From positions 1 through 38,141 of the forward strand of contig JAATGT010000139.1 of the NCBI GenBank assembly GCA_015654525.1: a stretch of 38,141 nucleotides of DNA. Direction: 5' to 3'. The notes below the pieces were generated by a model. The model saw only the letters and a program-made list of their open reading frames with translations, did not search any database and had not been told where the DNA came from. This DNA comes from Bacteroidales bacterium. GTDB taxonomy: Bacteria; Bacteroidota; Bacteroidia; Bacteroidales; Paludibacteraceae. Made by a program: the position numbers and the translations under genes. Shown in pieces: positions 9,043 through 18,806 of the stretch (within the stretch, counting starts at the first letter, position 1; each line of letters starts with the position of its first letter).

Positions 9043-9050
9043 TTAGTTAG

Positions 9051-9099
9051 TTACTCCATAAAAAAAACCGCTATTTTGAGCGGTTTTTTTATGGAGTAA
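9051..9099. terminator. Long bidirectional hairpin between convergent genes
   Basis: The two arms pair over about 21 bp with one extra A: TTACTCCAT plus the A run and CCGCT on the left, AGCGG plus the T run and ATGGAGTAA on the right, with a loop ATTTTG. The A and T runs lie inside the stem, giving a T tract on either strand. It ends both the response regulator (+) and the HAD phosphatase (-), whose stop codon is 3 bp away. Confidence 0.85.
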
Positions 9100-9101
9100 A
9101 G

Positions 9102-9752
9102 TTATTGAATAATCTCTGAAATTTCTTTCACCTCACTTACTATATACTTTGGCGAGAATTCTTCTAATTCTGCCCGGGGTCGAAATCCCCATGTAACTCC
9201 TGCGGCATCAATACCGGCATTCTGTGCTGTTTGCATGTCAACACCTGAATCGCCAATGTAAAGTACTTCCTCTTTTTTCACTTTTGCAATACTAAGAATG
9301 TCACGGATAATCCTTGAGTCGGGCTTTGTTGGTATTCCTTCACGTTGACCGAGTACGGTAACAAATGTAATATCCGGAAAGAAGTAGTGAATCAATTTTT
9401 CTGTGGCCTGCTGATATTTGTTGGAAGCAACAGCTAACTTTATTTTTGACGCTTGCAATTCTTTTAGCAATTTAATTATTCCCGGATAAGGAGTGGTCAA
9501 GTCCGTATCATGAAACTCATAATGTTTCAAAAAATGGTTTCGAACTTGCAATATATTTTCGGGTGTTCTCGACTTCTCCGGTAAAGCTCTTTCAAAGAGT
9601 TTATTTATTCCGTTGCCTACAAAGAAGCGATAGTCATCTGTTTTATGGATTGAAAAGCCGCATTGTGATAGCGCATAATTAGTGCTTGCTGCCAGGTCGG
9701 CAACAGTATCAAGTAAAGTTCCGTCGAGATCAAAAATAAGAAGAGATTTCAT
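9102..9752 (-). CDS. gph: HAD-superfamily hydrolase, phosphoglycolate phosphatase-like
   Basis: A 216-residue cytoplasmic HAD phosphatase. Motif I is FDLDGTLLDT, with nucleophile Asp8 and acid/base Asp10. An alpha-helical cap covers about residues 16-80. Motif II is the Ser in VASNK, motif III the Lys in PTKPDS, and motif IV is GDSGVD, which binds Mg2+. The length and the TPYPGI segment fit the Gph/PGP family, which hydrolyses 2-phosphoglycolate from DNA repair or oxygenase side reactions. HAD enzymes of this size act on many small phosphoesters, so substrate assignment is provisional. It is transcribed toward the two-component system and shares its terminator. Confidence 0.8.
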   Translation of the reverse strand: MKSLLIFDLDGTLLDTVADLAASTNYALSQCGFSIHKTDDYRFFVGNGINKLFERALPEKSRTPENILQVRNHFLKHYEFHDTDLTTPYPGIIKLLKELQASKIKLAVASNKYQQATEKLIHYFFPDITFVTVLGQREGIPTKPDSRIIRDILSIAKVKKEEVLYIGDSGVDMQTAQNAGIDAAGVTWGFRPRAELEEFSPKYIVSEVKEISEIIQ

Positions 9753-10272
9753 TCGTTTTGTTATTTAAATTGAGCGTTGTTTCTGTAGTTGAATAAACGG
9801 TTATATGACCTGTTTTGTTGTCTTGTAGTTTTACTGTCGCCTTTTTTTGTAGATTTAAAGCTATAAACAAATTTATATTTATTTGCGAGTAGTATTTATT
9901 ACCACATCAATGCGAAGCAATAAATTGTTTATCCGTTTTGCGTATTTGCTTTTGCGTATTTTTTGTTTTTTTATAATTGGCGATTACTGTTTTTTATTTA
10001 AACATGATTGATTATTTAAAAAGAAGGTTGCTTATAGCATGCTTAAATACAGATAATTACTTCTTTATCTTTAATTCAAATTAAAAACCGATTCTTTCTG
10101 AACGGGCTGGTCAATCTAAGATGGCTAAATCGTAGGCTTGTTTTATTCTCCCGAGTAATTCTTCGTTGTAATATAATAAATCTTTTATAGTATTTTTGTA
10201 TATATGATTTCAATAGAGTTAATATGTGTTTATTGGCTTTTTTGATTGTATTTGATATACAAAAACAGATTT
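9753..10272. other. 520-bp AT-rich intergenic region before the adhesin gene
   Basis: The region separates two divergent genes. It contains the adhesin promoter at about 10165-10198. A minus-strand TAAATTTG box (9875-9868) could serve the HAD gene. No further gene, RNA or repeat was recognised. Confidence 0.5.
10165..10198 (+). promoter_or_regulatory. Promoter for the giant adhesin-like gene
   Basis: TATTTTTG (10191-10198) exactly matches TAnnTTTG. GTTG (10165-10168) lies 22 bp upstream, slightly beyond the preferred spacing. The chosen start codon is about 75 bp downstream. Confidence 0.55.
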
Positions 10273-11193
10273 ATGAAACGGGTATACAGCAGGCTATTTA
10301 TTCTTTGGTGTTTTCTTTTTTCTTTTGAAATAATCTCAGTTAATGCCGCCAATTATAGCAATGAACTTTTAGAGGCAAATAAGATGTCAACTGCGGTTTG
10401 GGCCGGAGTATCTGTTAACGCTGCTGTTAATGGGACAACAGCGGTATGTGTAAATGATGCTGCACCGACTGTAACTTTTACTGGTTCGGGGGGAACATCT
10501 CCCTATACTTTTACGTATAAAGATAAAAATGGTGTCGAGAATGACATTCAATCGGATGCAAGTACTGGTGTCGGAATCTTATCGGTTTCAACTACTACTG
10601 CCGGAACTTTTACTTATACACTGACCAGTGTTAAAGATGTGAATGGCAACGTCCAGAATATAACGAATCAGGTGGCTACAGTTATTGTGAATGCAGCGCC
10701 GGATGCAGGTTTTACTTTTCTTAATAACCAGTGTTCAGGTTCTGCGATCTCGTTTACTTCTAATGCAGTTGGTTCATATACTTATGCATGGGATTTTGGT
10801 GATGGTACTACATCGACAGAGGCTAATCCAACTCATCAATTTTCAACTACCGGAAATTCAACGGCCTCATTTACGGTCAAATTAATTGTTAGTGGAAATC
10901 CATCAACCTGTAGCCAATCAACGACAAAAACAATTACCGTGCAACAAGCTCCTGACCCCACTCTTCATGCAAGTGTTGAATCGGCGACGGACAATGGGGT
11001 CCCCGTGTTTAAAACATGTAGTAGCTCTGCTACTGATATCACGTTTTCTAATGTATCGTCAACAGCTTCTTCTGCAAATGCTAGTTATACAATAAGTTGG
11101 GGAGATGGAACTCCTGATTTTACGGCAACGACATGGAACTTACAAACTCATAAATATGATTTGGGGCTCTGGACGCTGACTTACACTGTAACC

Positions 11194-11196
11194 TGA
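11194..11196 (+). other. In-frame TGA stop inside the adhesin frame
   Basis: The TGA at codon 308 lies between TYTVT and QSGCS. A single change (for example GGA to TGA) would account for it. The reading frame is open on both sides for hundreds of codons. Confidence 0.9.
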
Positions 11197-12747
11197 CAAT
11201 CAGGCTGTTCAATTTCCCGAATTTATAAAGTATTTATTGGTTCTATTCCAGGCGGGAATTTAAATAATCCCGGAAATACCGATATTTGCGGTGATAACAC
11301 GATAGTATTTCCAATTACCGGAACGGAAAGTAATCCTCCCGGAACTGTCTATACCATCACATTCAGTGATGGTTCTGCTCCCCTAACGTATATCCATCCA
11401 GCTCCGGCTTCAGTTTCACATTCTTTTAAATCATCTTCGTGTGGAAACACAACACTTAGTGGTATTACCAATGCTTTTTATGCTACTATGTTAATCTCGA
11501 ATCCATGTGGGCGTGCGGAATCAACGGTATCTCCAATCTATGTTTCTACGCCTCCAAAGCCCAGCTTTTCTGTGCAAGCCTCTACTGTATGTACAAACTC
11601 CAGTTTGTGTTTTACAAACACGACAACCGGATCTGTTGAAATAACAAATAATGGAACAGGTAGTTCGTGCGATACAGCTCTAAAAACAATATGGAAAATT
11701 ACTCCCTCAACCGGATTCACTTTGGGAACCGGCTCGTTGGGAAATGATTTTGGAACTGATATTACAAACCAAAGTCTTTGGGCTACCGGAACTGCTTCTA
11801 TTTGCCCGATTTTTACTGTTCCGGGAACTTATACTATTGCTATGAAGGCGGCAAACCGTTGTGGAGGCGGTGAAAAAGACACTACGATTTGCGTTGAAGC
11901 GCCCTTGCTTCCAACTTTCACGCTGGATCAAAGTGAAGGATGCGCTCCATTTTCAGTCAAGACTACGAATACGACCGATATTACAAAAACCTGTAAAACT
12001 CCGACTTATTTATGGGAAGTTAGTTACTCACCAGGTAACTGCGGAACAACTCCTGCTTATAGTTTTACGAGTGGAACAACTTCAGCTTCCGAAAGCCCTT
12101 CGTTTCAATTTGCAAATCCAGGAATATATACGTTGAAACTAACGGGAACAAACACCTGCGGACCACAGTCCATAACGAAAACTATAACGGTTAAAGCTCC
12201 TCCAACAGTAATTATCAACGATATTCCAGACTGTTGCGGTCCGTCGACTATTCACCCCACTGCTACAATAAATAGCTGTGCTCCAACCACCACTGGTATG
12301 ACTTATGCATGGAGTTTTCCGGGCGGTACACCGGCTACTTCGAATGCAGAGGTTCCAGCTGGAATTACTTACAATGCGTCGGGAATTTATACGGTAACTT
12401 TAATAGCCCAGAATGAATGTGGTGTTCAGGTTACTGCAACTAAAACGTTTACAGTAAATCCTATTCCGACTGTAACGAATGCGCCGCTCGCTCAAACAAT
12501 ATGTTCTGGTGTGCCTACTAGTTTGGTAACACTAACCTCTAGTTTGGCAAATACTACATTTTCCTGGACTGCAACGGCAACTGCTGGAATCACAGGCTTT
12601 ACTTCGTCTGGAACAACAAATACAATACCGGTACAGACGATTAATTCTTTAAGTTCCACACCGGGAACAGTTACCTATGCTATAACTCCCCAAAGTGGAA
12701 ATTGTGTAGGTCCGGTAAAAAATTACGTGATTACAGTTAATCCTCTT

Positions 12748-14790
12748 CCATTTATTTCGAAACAACCGAGAGCGAATACAGCCGTTTGTAAAGATGGAGG
12801 ACTTGCAGTTTTATCAGTAGATTATGCCAACGGAACCGGTACTCCGGTTTATCAATGGTACTCAAATTCAACCAATTCAACTACTGGTGGAACAGCTATT
12901 ACTATTGGTGGAACAAGTAATTCTTATAATCCACCAACTTCTACAGTAGGCATAACCTATTATTATTGTGTAATATCTTTTCCAGATGGAGGATGTTTAG
13001 ATATTGTTTCAAATACAGCAACGGTTGAAGTTGCCGATCCACCTATAATTACGGCACAACCAACTTCATTACAAACAGCTTGTATAGATATGAGTGTCGC
13101 CCCGACTTTAAGTGTAAGTTACTCGGGTGGCGCAGGAACGCCAACTTATAGCTGGTATACTAATACAGCAGCCTCAAATACAGGAGGGACAATAATCCCT
13201 GGTGCTATGGGTTCAAGCTATACGCCTTCACCATTTGCATCGACAGGCACACATTATTATTATGTGAATATTGACATACCGGGCAGTAATTGTGGAAGTC
13301 TGCGGAGTGATGTGGCAACGATCGTTGTTGTATCTGACCCCCTAATTTCTGAACAACCAAACTCCACGCAAACTATTTGCCAAGGTGCTACGCCAACTGA
13401 TTTAAAGGTTTCGGCAACCGGAGGAGCTAATACTTACGCTTATCAATGGTATGCAAATACAACAATTAATACATCGTATGGAGCTTCCATACCTAATGCT
13501 ACAAACAACACGTTTACTCCACCAACTACAACTGTGGGGACTCAATACTACTATTGTATCGTTACCCAGCCCGATGGAAAAGGATGTAATGTTTCCAGTA
13601 CTGCAGCTGAAGTCATTGTAACAGCTCCTGCCAGTATTACAACCCAACCCATATCAAGCGCTGTGTGTCAGGGTGGAACTGCTACAACTTTATCTGTAGC
13701 ATATACTAATGGAACCGGTTCACCTACTTACCAATGGTATTCAAGTCCGGGGAATATAAATAGTGGGGGTTCACTAATTTTAGGCGCAACGGCTGCCGGT
13801 TTTAATCCTCCAACTTCAACAGTCGGAACAACTTATTATTATTGTATCATTAAGTTATCACCAGGTGGTTGTTCGGATTTGGTTTCTAATACCGCTACTG
13901 TCATAGTTAGTCCGGTTCCGGGTATTCAAACTCAACCTACCGCATCGCAAGATATTTGCGTAGGTGGAACCACAGCAGTTCCATTAACAGCAGTTTATTC
14001 GGGGGGCGCGGGTACAGCTGCTTATCAATGGTATTCAAATAGCACCAACTCTACTTCTACTGGAAGTCCTGTTTCAGGTGGAACTGGAGCTACTTATACA
14101 CCACCGGCATTTACGTCAACCGGCACTTATTATTATTACGTACAAATATCTTTGTCGGGAAGTAGCTGTGGGTCTGTTTTCAGTGATCCGGCAAAGATTA
14201 ATGTTGTTGCAGATCCTGTTGTGACATCTCAACCATTATCAGAACAAATTCTGTGTCAGAATGCAACTCCTTCTGATTTAACTTTAGATGCTACAGGTGG
14301 ACTTGGTTCATTCGCTTATCAGTGGTATCAAAGTGCAACCAGTAATACAACAACCGGAACAGCTATTTCCGGAGCAGCAGCTAAAACATATACGCCTTCT
14401 ACCGCTTCTATTGGAACAATGTATTATTACTGTGTAGTTTCTCAGCCTGATGGACCGGGTTGTAGTGTGACCAGCGATCCGGTCAAGGTGACAATCAATG
14501 CATCACCCTCTTTTACCACTCAACCGGCTTCAAATACTGTTTGTCTGGGTGATACACCGGTGCCACTTAAAGTTGCTTATATAAATGGCGTTGGTACTCC
14601 TGCTTATCAATGGTATTCAAATACGGTCAATTCGATAAGTAACGCAACGTTAATTTCAGGAGCTACAAATAGCTCTTATACTCCGTCATTTTCTACTGTA
14701 GGAACGAACTATTACTATTGCGTAATTACGTTGTCTTCGGTGGGTTGTGCTGTGCTTACATCAAATATTGCTCAGATTACTATTAATCAA
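12748..14790 (+). repeat. Seven tandem Ig-like repeats arranged A-B-C-A-B-C-A
   Basis: The conserved Gln of the QP motif falls at 12763, 13057, 13354, 13645, 13933, 14230 and 14521. The spacings are 294, 297, 291, 288, 297 and 291 bp. Repeats 1, 4 and 7 share one style of ending (YYYC then a G-C pair near SN). Repeats 2 and 5 share SGGAGT and CGS-SD. Repeats 3 and 6 share ATP-DL, TGG and QPDG-GC. This suggests duplication of a three-domain block of about 880 bp. Confidence 0.85.
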
Positions 14791-15099
14791 TATCCGGTTA
14801 TAGCGCAGAAAGAAAGTGTAATTTGTAGTGGGGCAACTTTCACTGTAACACCGGTTAGTCTAAACGGAGATATTGTTCCGAACGGAACCATTTACACCTG
14901 GTCGGCTCCGATCATTAGCCCCGCAGGTTCAATTCTGGGAGCTATACCAAAATTAACTCCGCAGGTAGATATTAGCCAGACATTAGTGAATACCACTTCT
15001 ACCGTATCAACTGTGACCTACACTGTCACTCCTTTTGCGGGGGCATGTCCCGGTGCAACTTTTAATGTGGTGGTTACAGTTTATCCTGTTTTGAATCCG

Positions 15100-16770
15100 A
15101 ATACAATAACTCAGAACATAAGCTGTTATCAGGCAAATAATGGTTCTATTCAAACGAATATAAGCGGAGGTATTCCATTTACAACCGGCGATCCTTATCA
15201 TGTATCCTGGACCGGTCCGAATGGATTTACGTCGGCTTTGACTTCTATTTCCGGATTGATTCCGGGAATTTATACGCTCATAATTCAGGATGCTGGTAAT
15301 TGTCCGTTTACAAAAAGTTACACTATTACCGAGCCGACTGATGTTGTTATAGCTACTGACACGAGAAAAGATGTTACCTGCTTTGGGGCATCAAATGGTT
15401 TGATTGGCATTACGGTAACCGGAGGAAATGGAGTTTACAACTATGCATGGACAAAAGATAACGCTCCATTTGCAACAACGCAGGATCTTTCGGGATTGAG
15501 CCCCGGGCAATATACAGTTACGGTGACTGACGGCAATAACTGCGGACCCAAGACAGAAACTTATACTATTACAGAGCCTCCTGTTTTGGCAGTGAGTCTG
15601 GTTAGTCAAACTAATATCTTGTGTTTTGGTGATGCTATAGGAACAATAAATGCGAGCGTTACCGGAGGAACACCTATTCAAACATCATCCGGTGCCGGTT
15701 ATAAATATGTCTGGACCGGGCCGAATGGATATACAAGTTCCAATCGTGATTTGACAGGTTTACGTGCCGGATTATACCAGCTTACTGTTACCGATAATCA
15801 AGGATGTACGGCAATGTTGGATGTAACAATAACCCAACCTTCCGAACTTACGGTTACTGTCACTAAAGGTTTGATTAGCTGTTATTCTGAAAATAACGGA
15901 AAGATTACATTAAACATCAGTGGAGGAGTAAAGCCTTATCAGATAGCATGGAGTAATTTTGGTAAAGGAACTGTTCAGGAGAACCTTTCACCGGGAGATT
16001 ATACAGTTGTTGTTACCGATAGCAATAGTTGTCAGAAAACGCTTGTTATCAATATGCCGGAGGCTCCTCTCTTTGGAATTAGTCCGGTTGTGAAAGATAT
16101 TACATGTTATGGAGCGCACAACGGAAGTATTAAACTCAACTTTGTAGGTGGAACACCTCCTATTTCATTTGCCTGGGCCGATGATCCTAATGCAGGGGTG
16201 GAACGTAATAATCTGGGAGCGGGGACGTATACTATTACAATTCATGATGCGCAACCTTGTGATATCGTCAAGACATTCGTGATACAGGAACCTCAGCCAT
16301 TAGTTGTGTCTACCGATGTAACGAATGCATTGGATTGTGATAATGCTAATAGTGGTGCTATTCATTCTTTAGTTTCAGGTGGAACAGCTCCATTCACCTA
16401 TTTATGGTCAACGGGAGCCACTACTCCCGATTTGATAAATATTACAGGAGGAAATTATAAACTAACGGTGACAGATGCCGGAGGTTGTTCACAAACGGTG
16501 CAGGTTGCTGTTACCCGGCCGTTACCACTTACTTTTGATGTCGATTCTGTGATTTATTTAAATTGTTCAACAAAAATAGCGAAAGAAGTTATTACGGTTA
16601 AAGTGTCTGGAGGGCTTCCTCCTTATCAGTTAGTCTGGTCAAGAGGAACAATAAGCGGAGCAAATAATGAGATAATAGAAACAACGGAGAATGGTTTAGT
16701 AATCTTGACAGTTACTGATGCCTTGGGTTGTACGGCTTCGTATAGTTATAATGTTGATATTCCTGATTAT
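15100..16770 (+). repeat. Seven tandem SprB-like repeats
   Basis: Conserved Cys codons open the repeats at 15124, 15379, 15622, 15880, 16105, 16336 and 16564. The typical pattern is a C-x(5)-NG turn, a GG-x-PPY-like strand, a W-x-G turn, GxYTVTVTD and a C-x(n)-TITEP ending. The pattern fits the SprB repeat family found in Flavobacterium gliding adhesins. The seventh copy is divergent. Confidence 0.8.
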
Positions 16771-17706
16771 GGTATTGATTATAAACTGACAGATTGTAAC
16801 AATCATAATTACCAGTTTGATGCCATAGTGCTGAATGATCTCGACAACAATAGTTATTCCTGGGATTTCGGAGACGGAGGAGTTTCAACTATTAAGAGTC
16901 CGGTACATACTTATTCAGCTCCCGGAATGTATAAAGTAGCATTGACTATGTCTAATTCGACCTGTTCGTCTCTGTTATACGAAAAAACAATTACTGTAGA
17001 GGCATTACCTGTATTGACGCTTGATCGTAATCCGGTGTTCTGTATAGGCGATTCGATGGTTGTTCATGTGGCAGGAGCCTATTCATACCGTTGGAGTAAT
17101 GAATCCACAGCTGATAGTATTGTTATAAAAAAGGCCGGAGAATATAGTGTTACAGGTACATCAAAAGCCGGTTGTACTACCACTTTGAAATTTACAGCAT
17201 CTAATTTTGATTTGATTAATTATACTTTACAAACCGATAAAACAATTATTTCTACTGAGGATCCTACTGTGCAGATGTGGAGTGAAGCAGTTCCGTTCTC
17301 TCAATACTATTGGGACTTTGGCGATGGAACAACTGTGGGAGGAAATAATCCAAGTCATACTTACGACATAATGAGGGATGGATATTTCGATGTGAATCTC
17401 AAAGTTATAAACCCGAATGGGTGCGTTGAGCGCGCTACTAAGCGTATCTGGATTACTTCGACAAAGCTTCCGAATACTTTCTCACCAAACGGAGATGGGA
17501 AAAATGATGTTTACATGAAAGGCTGGCATATGCAGATTTTTAACCGCAATGGAGTTTTATTGTACGAAGGCACCGACGGGTGGGATGGTAAATATAAAGG
17601 GGAGAATGTGACGAATGGAACCTATTTTTACGTAATAAAATATCCAACAGAATCCGGGCATAAAACCAATACGGGATTTATAACGCTTATTCGATAACCG
17701 AAACCG

Positions 17707-18615
17707 ATGATGAAGAAAGTTGTAGTTGTTTTTATATTTGCAGTTAGCTGTGTTTCTTTGATAGCTCAATCGAATATCCGGTTGAATAATTATTGGGAAA
17801 ATACTTATTATATTAATCCAGCCTCTATTGATGAGGACTATATGGCTGACTTTAGTATGGCGGCCCGCAAGCAATGGGCTGGGTTCTCCGGTTCGCCAAA
17901 AACTTTTTTTGCAGCCGGAACGACTTATCTTGATAATATTCATACCCAGTTTGGTGCTAAAGTAAGCGTTGACAAGATTGGTTATACCTCTACTTCCGAT
18001 ATTGCTCTTTCCTACGCTTATTCGTTTCCTGTAAGTGATAAGTGGAAACTGCATCTGGGTTTAGCTCTGAATTACCAGAGCTTGTCGTATGATGTTTCTG
18101 AAGTTACTTTTCCTACTGCCGATGATCCGACGATTTATGATCGGCTATTGTCCCAAAGTAATTTTAATGCAGGTGTAGGGTTAGAGTTGACTAACAAGTA
18201 TTGGACTGTCGGAGCATCGAGCCAGAATGTTTTCTCCATATTCTCGTCGATTAATCAGCAGTTTTCGAATGCTAATTTTTTCTATACCCGCTACAGGCAA
18301 TTTACTCACGACTTTATTAATCTTGGGTTTGGTGTTTCAGCTATTCAGGAGAATAAACTTCTTCAGACCGAATTGAATCTTATGAGTTATTTTAAAGTAA
18401 CACCTCAAACAGATGCTTTTCAGGTGGGTCTATTTTATCGTACATGGAATGAAGTGGGGCTTTTATTTGGCATCAATTTGACCGACAATATCAAACTGTC
18501 TTATAGCTATGATTACAATGTGAGTGGAATCAGTTCAAAGTCCTATGGAACACATGAACTGATGTTGAGTTATAAAATAGATAGACCATTCCAATGCCAT
18601 AATTGTTGGTACTAG
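17707..18615 (+). CDS. PorP/SprF-family outer-membrane protein
   Basis: A 302-residue protein with a signal peptide ending near SLIAQ (about residue 20). The mature part starts with the family-typical segment around NYWENTYYINPAS. The rest alternates aromatic and polar strands and finishes with a DRPFQCHNCWY tail. PorP/SprF proteins sit in the outer membrane and are needed for secretion or anchoring of T9SS type B substrates. SprF serves SprB in Flavobacterium johnsoniae. It starts 9 nt after the adhesin stop, so the two are co-transcribed and very probably a cognate pair. It is intact, although the adhesin frame carries a stop. Confidence 0.88.
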   Translation: MMKKVVVVFIFAVSCVSLIAQSNIRLNNYWENTYYINPASIDEDYMADFSMAARKQWAGFSGSPKTFFAAGTTYLDNIHTQFGAKVSVDKIGYTSTSDIALSYAYSFPVSDKWKLHLGLALNYQSLSYDVSEVTFPTADDPTIYDRLLSQSNFNAGVGLELTNKYWTVGASSQNVFSIFSSINQQFSNANFFYTRYRQFTHDFINLGFGVSAIQENKLLQTELNLMSYFKVTPQTDAFQVGLFYRTWNEVGLLFGINLTDNIKLSYSYDYNVSGISSKSYGTHELMLSYKIDRPFQCHNCWY

Positions 18616-18645
18616 AGGAGTCAAATCATGATTTTGCATAAACTA

Positions 18646-18690
18646 ATAACAAGAGCTAAAACTACATGAATTAGTTTTAGCTCTTGTTAT
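18646..18690 (+). terminator. Long perfect hairpin after the adhesin/PorP operon
   Basis: A 19-bp perfect stem (18646-18664 with 18672-18690) has a 7-nt loop. There is no strong T run after it, so it may act as a terminator or as a 3' mRNA stabiliser. Confidence 0.65.
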
Positions 18691-18806
18691 AATAGGATAA
18701 GTAATAAATAATATTTGACGATCTGTTTTTTAAAATCAAAATACAGATAACCAGCCTTGTAACTCGTAACTATTTACTTGTAACTACTTATATCTGAAGC
18801 CCGGAT

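Larger units (their letters stand above)
10273..17697 (+). pseudogene. Giant PKD/Ig-like/SprB-repeat surface protein with a T9SS type B sorting domain, interrupted by an in-frame TGA
   Basis: The frame spans 2475 codons with one internal stop, TGA at codon 308 (11194-11196). The 97 codons after it, up to the next ATG, are open and continue the same style of sequence. The start at 10273 gives a signal peptide at once; an ATG 9 codons upstream does not. Domains in order are: PKD-like units with WDFGDGT near codon 175; several PKD-like units; seven Ig-like repeats of 96-99 residues with a YQWY core (about codons 825-1510); seven SprB-like repeats of 75-86 residues starting with a conserved Cys (about 1610-2160); two PKD domains (WDFGDG); and the C-terminal CHU_C/type B signal (FSPNGDGKND) from about 2397. 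Such proteins leave the cell by the type IX system and act in adhesion or motility. The second part alone lacks a signal peptide, so a genuine stop would abolish export. A base-call error or readthrough is possible. Confidence 0.8.

Noticed and set aside
9753-10272. A tRNA or other structured RNA in the large gap before the adhesin
   Set aside because: No cloverleaf arms, TTCGA-type T-loop or CCA end were found, and no strong inverted repeats are present.
13402-15681. Minus-strand open frames inside the adhesin repeats
   Set aside because: They are antisense shadows of the repetitive coding sequence, with no domain content or start signals.
11488-17697. Treating the downstream part of the adhesin as a separate gene starting at its first ATG
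   Set aside because: That ATG is inside a continuous domain-bearing frame, has no promoter or signal peptide, and the 97 codons before it are open and similar in style.
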